Shown here one piece after another: positions 17,524-24,128 of a stretch of DNA of 34,111 nucleotides. The notes under the pieces were generated by a model. It made no database searches, was not told the DNA's origin, and saw only the letters and a program-made list of their open reading frames with translations. The position numbers were made by a program, and so were the translations under genes. Each line of letters starts with the position of its first letter. Position 1 is the stretch's first letter. The DNA comes from Gammaproteobacteria bacterium (GTDB lineage: Bacteria; Pseudomonadota; Gammaproteobacteria; Steroidobacterales; GCA-2729495): positions 1-34,111 of the forward strand of contig JAQWPD010000066.1 of the NCBI GenBank assembly GCA_029245525.1, in the 5' to 3' direction.

Positions 17524-17547
17524 AGTCTTTTTCTCAACTTAGTGTGT

Positions 17548-17575
17548 CATATATCTTGTTGGGCTGATAAAGCAA
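17548..17575 (-). promoter_or_regulatory. Candidate promoter of padR-adaptor-RND operon
   Basis: On the minus strand TTGCTT (-35, 17575-17570) and TATATG (-10, 17553-17548) are separated by 16 bases and end 25 bases before the padR ATG. Both hexamers are moderate matches. A PadR operator would be expected to overlap here. Confidence 0.3.
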
Positions 17576-17722
17576 AGACCCATAATAAAATCGGTCAATA
17601 TCGCCGGGCGCTGGCCCTGTTGTGATCAATGATCGTGGGTCTAACTATGCTGTGATTTTTTTTCAGTCTTTTGACAGTGATTTCACTTTAGAGGAGCGCT
17701 GTGAACTGTTCCGCCCGGCGGC

Positions 17723-17748
17723 GTAACACCTTGTAACAATTTGTAACA
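17723..17748 (+). promoter_or_regulatory. Three phased GTAACA direct repeats
   Basis: GTAACA occurs at 17723, 17733 and 17743, exactly one helical turn (10 bases) apart. Direct repeats with this spacing are typical binding sites of OmpR/PhoB-family response regulators; the E. coli CpxR box, GTAAA-N5-GTAAA, has the same geometry. The cognate regulator and target are not shown by the sequence. Confidence 0.5.
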
Positions 17749-17797
17749 CATCGGGTTGATACATGGCTTATCCCAAAGCAGACTTTTCAGGCGAATC

Positions 17798-17832
17798 TCG
17801 GCGTTTCTGCATTGCAGTATGCGGAGCGCCGA
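17798..17832. repeat. Long imperfect hairpin in padR-HiPIP intergenic region
   Basis: The arms 17798-17812 (starting TCGGCG) and 17819-17832 (ending CGCCGA) can form 14 pairs with two G-U pairs and one bulged T (17808), closing a 6-base loop. No T-run follows on either strand, so it is not a simple terminator. It may belong to a structured leader, a small RNA or a dispersed repeat. Confidence 0.5.
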
Positions 17833-17984
17833 AATGGCAATTATCGCCAACTAGGTATATTCGCTGATTGAGATAGTGGCAGGATAGAGGGAAGCTTACC
17901 GCGTTATCCTAAGTGAGGCGCCGGACATTTCTGGTAAGCGATCTTTGTGTTTACACGCTGATACAAGTTATAAGGACGATTGAT

Positions 17985-18317
17985 ATGAGTAAAGGAAGCT
18001 ATAGCCGCCGAGCATTTATCAGGACAGCGGCAGTGTCATTGCCGGTGGGCGCATTTTTAATGAACCGCGCAGCAGGTGCTCAGGGCCTGCCTAAGCTGGC
18101 TATCGATGATCCGACAGCAATGGCCTTAGGCTATGTAGAAGATGCCGCTGCAGTTGATGTCGCAAAATACCCGATGTTTAAAGCGGGCAGTAACTGCGCA
18201 AACTGTATGCAGATTCAGGGTGCTGATGGTGCGGCGTTCCGACCTTGCGGTATTTTTCCGGGTAAGGATGTTGCTGCTGCCGGTTGGTGCACTGTTTGGG
18301 TTGCAAAGCCGGTTTAA
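17985..18317 (+). CDS. High-potential iron-sulfur protein (HiPIP), Tat-exported
   Basis: Protein of 110 residues. I chose the ATG at 17985, with ATAAGGA 8 bases upstream, over an earlier GTG. Residues 7-12 (SRRAFI) begin a twin-arginine signal, followed by a hydrophobic stretch to about residue 32; export folded, with cofactor inserted, is expected. The mature part has the four cluster ligands Cys71, Cys74, Cys88 and Cys102 in C-x2-C, RPCG and GWCTVW, the HiPIP arrangement for a high-potential [4Fe-4S] cluster. HiPIPs carry single electrons in the periplasm, for example from bc1 or dehydrogenases to terminal oxidases. It is monocistronic and followed by a terminator. The partner is unknown; the molybdenum-cofactor genes nearby are only suggestive. 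Confidence 0.93.
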   Translation: MSKGSYSRRAFIRTAAVSLPVGAFLMNRAAGAQGLPKLAIDDPTAMALGYVEDAAAVDVAKYPMFKAGSNCANCMQIQGADGAAFRPCGIFPGKDVAAAGWCTVWVAKPV

Positions 18318-18339
18318 TTGCTTATGAGCACAGAGGTGC

Positions 18340-18369
18340 AAAAAAGCCGGAGCATACGCCCGCTTTTTT
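18340..18369. terminator. Bidirectional terminator after HiPIP gene
   Basis: A6-GCCGG at 18340-18350 pairs with CCCGC-T6 at 18359-18369 with one C-C mismatch and an 8-base loop. Because the stem is flanked by A-run and T-run it can act for the HiPIP gene and for the convergent SirB2-like gene. Confidence 0.75.
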
Positions 18370-18387
18370 GTGTCTGTCCTCTTTGCT

Positions 18388-18783
18388 TTAGCCCATACAG
18401 GCCAATGGGCTCCGACAAACGGCAACAGCAAGAACGTAGACGATAGCGGCCATTGCTAGCACGAGGTAAACGATGCGTTGAGATTTGGTTTTGCCGTAAC
18501 GAAGTGCAAATGAACTAAGAACAACATACGCAATGAGCCCAACCAGTTTCGCAGTCAGCCAGGAATCGACGAAGGGCAGCTGTCCGCTGGCATAGCCTGC
18601 TCCCAGTGCTGAGCCAATCAGTAGCGTGTCATTAACGTGGGGAAAGATTTTGACCGGTTTCGCGAACAGCCATTTTGAATCGGTTAACATCCACCATGCC
18701 CGCACTAAAAAGCCGATCAGTGTTGTAGCTACGGTAATCAAGTGAATGTTTTTTAGTAGGATGAAGAGGCTGGTGTTGTCCAC
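18388..18783 (-). CDS. SirB2-family membrane protein
   Basis: Protein of 131 residues with four hydrophobic segments: about 7-27, 51-66, 74-92 and 103-121. Its order and motifs (LLKNIHLITVATTLIGFLVR, then KIFPHVNDTLLIGSALGAGY, then WLTAKLVGLIAYVVLSSFAL) match the SirB2 family. The His in PHVNDT and the Lys in WLTAKL are family hallmarks. Despite the historic name (Salmonella invasion regulator), the biochemical role is unknown. The start is a GTG with AAGGA 6 bases upstream. It is divergent from mobB and has no obvious functional link to its neighbours. Confidence 0.85.
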   Translation of the reverse strand: MDNTSLFILLKNIHLITVATTLIGFLVRAWWMLTDSKWLFAKPVKIFPHVNDTLLIGSALGAGYASGQLPFVDSWLTAKLVGLIAYVVLSSFALRYGKTKSQRIVYLVLAMAAIVYVLAVAVCRSPLACMG

Positions 18784-18809
18784 GGTGAGTCCTTAAGGCT
18801 TTATGCAAT

Positions 18810-18839
18810 TAGGCTTGAGTAGATCAGCATCTTAGCCTA
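18810..18839. repeat. Inverted repeat between SirB2-like gene and mobB
   Basis: TAGGCT at 18810-18815 and AGCCTA at 18834-18839 are perfect complements with an 18-base spacer, in the 115-base divergent gap. It could be an operator; no promoter hexamers nearby are convincing. Confidence 0.25.
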
Positions 18840-18898
18840 TGACCAGCAACGGATGCAGAGTTTCTTGGTTTTTAATGAATGCAGGGATATGAGTTTCT

Positions 18899-19402
18899 AT
18901 GGCAAAAGTATTTGGCATTGCCGGGTATAAAAATGCGGGAAAAACCACGTTGATTGTGGCGTTGTTGCAGCACTTTACTGCAAAGGGGTTGCGGGTAGCT
19001 ACGCTCAAGCACGCGCATCATGAATTCGACATTGATCATCCGGGTAAGGACAGCTTTCAGCACAGAGAAGCAGGTGCCGCCGAGGTTATGGTGGTTTCAG
19101 CCAAGCGTTGGGCGCACATCGCCGAGCTGCAGGATGGGCCAGAGCCAACCTTGGATGATTGTGTGGCACGTCTTGGTGATGTTGATCTGGTCTTAGTGGA
19201 GGGTTGGAAGCTTGGCGGGCACCCGCGACTTGAATTGCGGCGCAGCGGGAACGAAGCACCTGAGCTAGCAGGCCATGACAAGGGTATTGTGGCTATCGTC
19301 TCTGATGGTCCGCTGTTAGATAACGATGTGCCGATGTTGCCACGAGATGACGTATCAGCGATTGCCGGATTTATTTTGCATCATGTGCAGTTGGCGCCAT
19401 AG
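18899..19402 (+). CDS. mobB: Molybdopterin-guanine dinucleotide biosynthesis protein B
   Basis: Protein of 167 residues, normal for MobB. The P-loop GYKNAGKT spans residues 9-16, followed by KHAHHEFDIDHPGKDSFQHR, where the His/Asp-rich family signature sits, and VDLVLVEGWKLGGHPRLELRR, with the Walker B-like Asp-Glu. MobB binds GTP and assists MobA in attaching GMP to molybdopterin, making the bis-MGD cofactor used by DMSO-reductase-family enzymes in the cytoplasm. It is convergent with moeA, sharing only about 10 bases between stops. MobA itself is not in the window. The Shine-Dalgarno is modest (GAG 6 bases before the ATG). Confidence 0.93.
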   Translation: MAKVFGIAGYKNAGKTTLIVALLQHFTAKGLRVATLKHAHHEFDIDHPGKDSFQHREAGAAEVMVVSAKRWAHIAELQDGPEPTLDDCVARLGDVDLVLVEGWKLGGHPRLELRRSGNEAPELAGHDKGIVAIVSDGPLLDNDVPMLPRDDVSAIAGFILHHVQLAP

Positions 19403-19414
19403 GCGTATTTTTTT
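19395..19414 (+). terminator. Compact terminator at mobB stop
   Basis: CGCC-ATA-GGCG forms a 4-bp stem over the mobB stop codon, followed by TA and seven T residues that reach into the moeA stop codon. The stem is short, so efficiency is uncertain. Confidence 0.4.
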
Positions 19415-20606
19415 AGTCGAGCAGTGCTATTAATATCTGGTCGCCGGTCATGCACTGCTCATTAGTTTCAGTAAAGATTGCCCAGCAATTTGCCTGCATC
19501 AAAGGACTGATCTTAAAAGACTCCTGTCCGCCAAGCACTTCCACTTCCAGTTCGCCAACCGCACTCACTGCGGATTTCGCTTTAGCGAAAAATCGCAAGC
19601 CAGCGCGCGAACTTGTGTTATTCAGCAGTTTGGCGGTGTTGTATGTTCCGGGCTTTCGCCCCAGCATTAAGCGGATGGCTTCAACAACAAAGAATCGCCA
19701 GCCTACGGCGACAGCCACAGGGTTGCCGGGCAGGCCAAAAATTAATGTGCCGTTTGGCATACGCGCGAAAAGCAGAGGTTTGCCCGGGCGTATAGCAACC
19801 TTGTGAAATAGGATTTCGGCGCCGAGTCGTCGCAGAGCCTCGGGTATATAGTCCATGCGGCCAGCAGAAACGCCGCCTGTCGTGAGGATAATGTCGGCAC
19901 CTGTAGCGGCGTTGCCAATCGCTGTGGCGATTGCGCCGGCTTCATCCGATACTGAGCAGCTGCCGGTCAGCATGGCGCCAGATTGGTTTACAGCGGCTTC
20001 GAGATAGGGGCGATTGCTGTCGAGGATGATGCCCTTCACATTATCCGCATTTTTCGATGAAATTTCGTTGCCAGTCGTAATTATTGACACTTTCGGTTGC
20101 TGATAGGCAGAAATCTGGTCAATGCCAAGTGCCGCTAAACCCATAATGATCTCTGGGGTAACTGCTGTGCCTATATTCATAGCCTGCATCCCCATGTCGA
20201 AGTCTTCCCCGGGGTTACGAATGTTGGCACCGGGTAACGGTGATGCCTGAAGTTCAACGGTATCATTGCATCTGGTGGTTTTCTCAAGTGGAATGACAGC
20301 GTCATAACCGTCAGGAACAGGCGCGCCGGTCATAATCTCCCATGCGGTACCCGTCTGTGCCGTACCAGTGGGTGCGGACATGCCAGCAGTAATGGTCCCG
20401 AGAACATCGAGTTGGCTTGTTCCAGAGGCGCCATCGGCAGCGATAACGGCAAAGCCATCCATGGCGGAGTTGGCAAAGCCGGGCAGGTCGACCGGACTTG
20501 TTACGGGAGTCGCGCAGACTCTGCCGCAAACGGGCACAATGCTTTCGATTTCCATAGCCTGCGTGTTGGCCGCAATAATGCTGAGTGCTTCTTGATAAGT
20601 AATCAT
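19413..20606 (-). CDS. moeA: Molybdopterin molybdenumtransferase
   Basis: Protein of 397 residues, slightly shorter than E. coli MoeA (411). It inserts molybdate into adenylylated molybdopterin to complete the molybdenum cofactor. Motifs in order are LPGFANSAMDGFAV in domain III, IMTGAPVPDGYDAVIPLE, GNEISS, DSNRPYLEAAV, ILTTGGVSAGRMDYIPEAL (the MPT-binding signature) and HKVAIRPGKPLLFARM, then GLPGNPVAVAVGWRFFV in the active-site domain. The C-terminal beta-barrel domain IV is present. It is a single gene running towards mobB. With mobB and the TorD-like chaperone it marks a molybdoenzyme-supporting locus. Confidence 0.96.
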   Translation of the reverse strand: MITYQEALSIIAANTQAMEIESIVPVCGRVCATPVTSPVDLPGFANSAMDGFAVIAADGASGTSQLDVLGTITAGMSAPTGTAQTGTAWEIMTGAPVPDGYDAVIPLEKTTRCNDTVELQASPLPGANIRNPGEDFDMGMQAMNIGTAVTPEIIMGLAALGIDQISAYQQPKVSIITTGNEISSKNADNVKGIILDSNRPYLEAAVNQSGAMLTGSCSVSDEAGAIATAIGNAATGADIILTTGGVSAGRMDYIPEALRRLGAEILFHKVAIRPGKPLLFARMPNGTLIFGLPGNPVAVAVGWRFFVVEAIRLMLGRKPGTYNTAKLLNNTSSRAGLRFFAKAKSAVSAVGELEVEVLGGQESFKISPLMQANCWAIFTETNEQCMTGDQILIALLD

Positions 20607-20917
20607 GGTGTTTTGTTTTGTCCGAAATTCTGTGATCTAAAGTAATACAACTGGCTCGTTTCGTTCACCGCCCGAATGGTCAGTTTAAATCAGCTTTCTT
20701 ATCGCTGCTTGGCTTTGCCACAGCGCCCGTCGTAATTGATTATTGTTGCTATTCATATTGACCTTTAGGCCCAATCTGTTAATGCTATAAGCTTGTCTCT
20801 CCAGCGACTCGGTTCAACTTGGTGTGTCACGCATTTAAGCTGGCGCCACACCGGACGTGCAGAGGGTAAGCTGTGATGTTTTTAACGTCGTAGACGGATC
20901 ACCATGAGAAAAGCAAT
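20607..20917. other. 311-bp divergent intergenic region between moeA and TorD-like gene
   Basis: No gene is visible. The clearest structure is a hairpin at 20821-20852: GGTGTG pairs with CACACC, and an inner CGC pairs with GCG after a bulge. I looked for an FNR box (TTGAT-N4-ATCAA) and found only half-like sequence near 20736. No recognisable molybdenum-cofactor riboswitch fold was evident by eye. Confidence 0.4.
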
Positions 20918-21613
20918 ATGAGCAAGCAGAAGCATCCCGTGAGCATTGATTCTGGCGATAGAGTTGTTAGTGGCCGAGAGCTGAGTGCTGCAGTTTCTCG
21001 CTGTATGGCTTATGCCGTCATGTCCGATCTGTTGGCCTCACCCCACGATGTGGAATCGGTGGTTTATAACAATAGCGATGCTATTGATTTATCGGGTCTG
21101 CCCTATGCAGTGAACGGTTTAGAGGAGTTGATTGCCGATTATCGTGCAGCGCCTTTGCTGGAATTAAAGCGGGCATACAGTTCCATGTTTGAGGTGGGCA
21201 GTGATGGACCGCCGGTGCCGATTCGTGAAGATTTGCAGTTGGGCCAAAAGTCTGGCGTGCGCGAAGAGTTGGTGCGCTTTTACGATTTTTTTGGTTATAC
21301 GCTGAGCGAGAAGTTCGCTTGGGCGCCGGATCATTTATCGCTGGAGCTTGAGTTTATGCAGTTTCTTGCTGTCAGTGAGGCTGAGGGGTTGGATCAGTTG
21401 GCAAATGGCGAAACACCAGAAGCCGACCTTGCTTCTTTTCAGCTTGGGCAGATTGATTTTCTTCAGCGTCACCTGATCAATTGGGTACCCATCGTGCTGC
21501 ATGCAGTAGAAGAACAAAATAGCAATTCTTTTTATTATCGTGTGGTATCGGTGCTGCGTGACTTTCTGGCCGCAGATTTCGAATGGCAGTCTGGAACTAT
21601 TGCGACGTCTTGA
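20918..21613 (+). CDS. TorD/DmsD-family molybdoenzyme chaperone
   Basis: Protein of 231 residues, all helical in character. Helix segments carry family signatures: SRCMAYAVMSDLLASP, ELKRAYSSMFEVGSDGPPVP, REELVRFYDFFGYTLSEKF and APDHLSLELEFMQFLA, the last being the TorD-type E/PDHL motif. Members bind the Tat signal and apoprotein of DMSO-reductase-family enzymes in the cytoplasm and help cofactor insertion. The PPVP and RFYDFFGY segments resemble chaperones of the dimethylsulfide/ethylbenzene dehydrogenase group more than TorD itself, by eye only. GAGAAAAG precedes the ATG. No molybdoenzyme catalytic subunit lies in the window, so its client must be elsewhere or lost. Confidence 0.82.
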   Translation: MSKQKHPVSIDSGDRVVSGRELSAAVSRCMAYAVMSDLLASPHDVESVVYNNSDAIDLSGLPYAVNGLEELIADYRAAPLLELKRAYSSMFEVGSDGPPVPIREDLQLGQKSGVREELVRFYDFFGYTLSEKFAWAPDHLSLELEFMQFLAVSEAEGLDQLANGETPEADLASFQLGQIDFLQRHLINWVPIVLHAVEEQNSNSFYYRVVSVLRDFLAADFEWQSGTIATS

Positions 21614-21744
21614 GTCCCGGAAGGTCTCGATGATCGCCTGATGTTCAAAAATGGATAGATGTGCAATGGAGTTATGCATCATTGTTCTATTTGCTTGAAG
21701 ATAGAGCAATTACAAATAAAATGAGCTATTGAGGAGAGCGGTAC

Positions 21745-21825
21745 ATGGTCTCCCGAAACTCTTGCTGTTTTTTCCGCATTGGTGGGCTGCGTTGTGAGCC
21801 TCTATGGTGCCGATGGGTTTCGTGA
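21745..21825 (+). CDS. Possible 26-residue leader peptide before cytochrome c gene
   Basis: An ATG at 21745 follows GAGGAGAG at a spacing of about 7 bases, one of the better ribosome-binding sites here, and opens a 26-residue frame rich in Cys and Arg. It ends 20 bases before the cytochrome c start. It could be a coupled leader peptide. Alternatively the signal belongs to a frame-shifted remnant, because the next frame over (21725-21916) reads more like protein. No homology is recognised. Confidence 0.2.
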   Translation: MVSRNSCCFFRIGGLRCEPLWCRWVS

Positions 21826-21845
21826 AGTCACCGCCGAGAATGTTT

Positions 21846-22385
21846 ATGAACTTACGACGTTATTTAGGTTTTGGCGCCATTGCGATTGCAGTGGTTATTA
21901 TTGGGCTCTGGAGTAGTCAGTCTCCCGATTACACTGATGCAGCTCTGGTCGAAGCCGATGCAGTAGATGATACGCATCCCCTTAAAGACAGCTCGGTTGG
22001 TGGCTCTTACAATAAAGATGGCGTAGCACCTTTTGGAATGGTGCAGCGTTTGCCCAAACAGCTTGACGGCGTCGCAGTTGTTGCTGTTGCTGCAGAGGTC
22101 CCTGGAGTTGAGGTTGTGATGGCGGACCAGAACGCACTTTTCGGCGTTCACTGCGTTGCGTGTCATGGGCGTGACGGGCTCGGTGTCGAGCCGCTCGGCG
22201 TGGGTCTGGTGGACTCATCGTTCGTACAGAGTAAATCGACTGCTGAGCTCGTAGAGATGTTGAAAGTCGGACGAATGCCAGACAGTGCTGACAGCGTCAA
22301 AGGTCGTGTTATGCCGGGTTTCGCCTGGATGGGTGACGATCAGCTTACCGAGTTAGCCGTGTTCCTGCAGGCGCAAAACCCTTAG
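21846..22385 (+). CDS. Membrane-anchored class I c-type cytochrome
   Basis: Protein of 179 residues from the ATG at 21846. Upstream ATGs at 21840 and 21804 are possible, but GAGAA at 21836-21840 suits 21846. An uncleaved hydrophobic N-terminus (about 7-22) anchors it, with a periplasmic low-complexity linker to residue 95. The single haem site is C103-V-A-C106-H107, followed by GRDGLG, and Met156 in RVMPGF is the likely axial ligand. The fold resembles the small cytochromes fused or partnered to periplasmic dehydrogenases. It should pass electrons from a periplasmic enzyme to the respiratory chain. It is 232 bases after the TorD-like gene, with a strong terminator after it. Partner unknown. 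Confidence 0.87.
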   Translation: MNLRRYLGFGAIAIAVVIIGLWSSQSPDYTDAALVEADAVDDTHPLKDSSVGGSYNKDGVAPFGMVQRLPKQLDGVAVVAVAAEVPGVEVVMADQNALFGVHCVACHGRDGLGVEPLGVGLVDSSFVQSKSTAELVEMLKVGRMPDSADSVKGRVMPGFAWMGDDQLTELAVFLQAQNP

Positions 22386-22411
22386 GCCGCTTTCTGCTGA
22401 GCGCATGGGTT

Positions 22412-22442
22412 AAAAAGCCGCTGCACTGCCAGCGGCTTTTTT
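22412..22442 (+). terminator. Strong rho-independent terminator after cytochrome c gene
   Basis: A perfect 12-bp stem, A5-GCCGCTG with CAGCGGC-T5, closes on a 6-base loop and ends in six T residues. It cleanly separates the cytochrome gene from the MFS gene. The A-run on the 5' side also allows function on the minus strand. Confidence 0.9.
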
Positions 22443-22546
22443 GTGCTCCATTAGTTTGAGTACCTGCCGCGCTTTGGTCGCCAGTAGCGCAAATGCTCAG
22501 AATTGGCGCTGTGTCGCATAGGATTGCGGTTCAAGGAGCCTCTGCC

Positions 22547-23896
22547 ATGTCTGAAATGTCTGAATCGATCCAAATACCCGCTAAAACGACCGTCTGGCCT
22601 AAGCCCGCTGTAGCCTGGTGGGCCGTTGCCGTGCTGGTGATGGCTTTTATCTTCTCGATTGCTGATCGCATCATTATTAGTTTACTAGTGGATCCGATTA
22701 AGACCGATCTTAAGCTCAGCGAAACGGACATGGGCTTGTTAATGGGGCTTTATTTTGCCCTGTTTTACGCGCTTATGGGTTTGCCGATTGGGCGTCTTGT
22801 TGATAAATACTCGCGGCGAGCGATTGTAGGCTCAGGCATTTTTATCTGGAGCGTAATGACGGCGCTCTGCGGTTTGAGCAGCACTTTTCTGCAATTGTTT
22901 TTAGCGCGTGCCGGCGTTGGAGTCGGACAAGCTACTTTGTCACCATCGGCATATTCCATGATCGCCGATAGTTTTCCCAAGGAAAAGCTCGGACGTGCAC
23001 TCGGTGTTTATCAGTCTGGTGCGTTTCTCGGAGTAGGCCTTGCACTGATGTTCGGTGGTCTGGCGATTCGTTTTGCGGCGACCGCTGATGATGTGAGTTT
23101 GCCCCTGCTGGGTTCGGTAGCACCGTGGCAATTGGCATTTATTGTAATTGGCTTGCCGGGTATTCTTGTTGCGGCGTTAATGTTCACGGTTAAAGAGCCG
23201 GCGCGTCAGGGCGTGAAGGCGGCAGCCACTGCTGAGATCAGTGTAGGCCAGGCTATTGGTTTTGGCGTTAAGCGCTGGCGTGTGTTCCTTGCGCATTTCA
23301 CCGGATTTGCTTTGCTGGCTTTGCCGATGACAACACTGGCAACCTGGGTGCCCGCCTACTTCATGCGCGTTGTCGGTATGTCGCCACCTGAGACGGGTTT
23401 TAAGCTCGGAATCATTATTCTCATTTTTTCACCGATTGGCGTGATTGCCGGCGGCTGGCTGTCGGACACACTGCTAAAGCGCGGTGTTACTGATGCACCG
23501 TTGCGGGTTGCCGTTATGGCGGCTGTGTTCATGGTGCCTGTATCTGTCCTCGCCACCACTATTAAAGACCCCTTGTGGGTGCTTATGATTGCGTGTCCCT
23601 TTGCTTTTGGTGCCAGTATTACGATGGGACTCGCGGCAACGGCATTGCAGCTGGTTACACCCAACCGATTGCGCGGCCAGATTGCCGCGGTCTGGATGCT
23701 GTTTTTAAATATCATTACTGCGGGTTTAGGTCCTACAGCTGTTGGTATGGTCACCGGCATGGTGTTTAAAGACCCGATGGCGGTTGGTTTATCGGTGGCC
23801 ACGGTTAATACCGTTGCGGTAGTTTTGGGCGGATTAATTCTGTTCACAAGCTGGAAACCTTATCGTGAAGCTGTGGCGCTAGAGAACGCGGCTTGA
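22547..23896 (+). CDS. MFS transporter
   Basis: Protein of 449 residues with twelve predicted transmembrane segments. I chose the ATG at 22547, preceded by AAGGAG 8 bases upstream; an earlier ATG at 22493 lacks a site. The loop between TM2 and TM3 has the MFS motif GRLVDKYSRR, TM1 includes IADRIIISLL, and TM4-TM5 have RAGVGVGQATLSPSAYSMIADSF. This pattern is that of spinster-like/COG0477 carriers often found next to catabolic genes in marine and hydrocarbon-degrading bacteria. It lies alone between a terminator and a convergent operon. Cargo cannot be inferred. Confidence 0.9.
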   Translation: MSEMSESIQIPAKTTVWPKPAVAWWAVAVLVMAFIFSIADRIIISLLVDPIKTDLKLSETDMGLLMGLYFALFYALMGLPIGRLVDKYSRRAIVGSGIFIWSVMTALCGLSSTFLQLFLARAGVGVGQATLSPSAYSMIADSFPKEKLGRALGVYQSGAFLGVGLALMFGGLAIRFAATADDVSLPLLGSVAPWQLAFIVIGLPGILVAALMFTVKEPARQGVKAAATAEISVGQAIGFGVKRWRVFLAHFTGFALLALPMTTLATWVPAYFMRVVGMSPPETGFKLGIIILIFSPIGVIAGGWLSDTLLKRGVTDAPLRVAVMAAVFMVPVSVLATTIKDPLWVLMIACPFAFGASITMGLAATALQLVTPNRLRGQIAAVWMLFLNIITAGLGPTAVGMVTGMVFKDPMAVGLSVATVNTVAVVLGGLILFTSWKPYREAVALENAA

Positions 23897-24128
23897 TCTG
23901 CGACCTGGTCTTTCATGGCAAAGATGATCATTGGGTTGCAGGCAAACCTGGCGGGTTAACCCTGGATTAATCGCAGTGCGGCGAGCAGAAGCAGACGTCA
24001 TTTCGGCAGGTAAGAACGGTCTGGACAGGGCGCCGATGATAAGCTCAAATCGACGGGCTCTGATGCGCTTGCGCGCACAGCAACACAACGCGGTCGACAA
24101 AACAACAACCAGGGTGCGCCCGCCTTAA
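23897..24128. other. 232-bp convergent intergenic region, no gene seen
   Basis: The gap lies between the MFS gene and the convergent aldo/keto reductase gene. It contains a 10-base palindrome GGGTTAACCC at 23953-23962 and no clear terminator on either strand. Small open frames here have no ribosome-binding sites or recognisable sequence. Confidence 0.4.

Larger units (their letters stand above)
17524..17984. other. 461-bp intergenic region between padR and HiPIP genes
   Basis: No convincing gene is present. Structures seen are: a TTGACA at 17671-17676 without a matching -10; a small inverted repeat AGTGA-TT-TCACT at 17676-17687; three phased GTAACA repeats at 17723-17748; a 14-bp imperfect hairpin at 17798-17832; and a TATATT hexamer at 17856-17861 with a poor -35. 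The region is divergent and probably drives both padR (minus) and the HiPIP gene (plus). It is the longest non-coding stretch in the window. Confidence 0.6.

Noticed and set aside
17671-17699. TTGACA at 17671 as a promoter for the HiPIP gene
   Set aside because: No -10-like hexamer lies 15-19 bases downstream.
20700-20780. FNR box or molybdenum-cofactor riboswitch upstream of moeA or the TorD-like gene
   Set aside because: Only a half-site-like TTGAT is present and no riboswitch-like multistem fold could be traced by eye.
23897-24128. Small gene between convergent MFS and AKR genes
   Set aside because: The 60-70 residue frames lack ribosome-binding sites and look like random Arg-rich translations.
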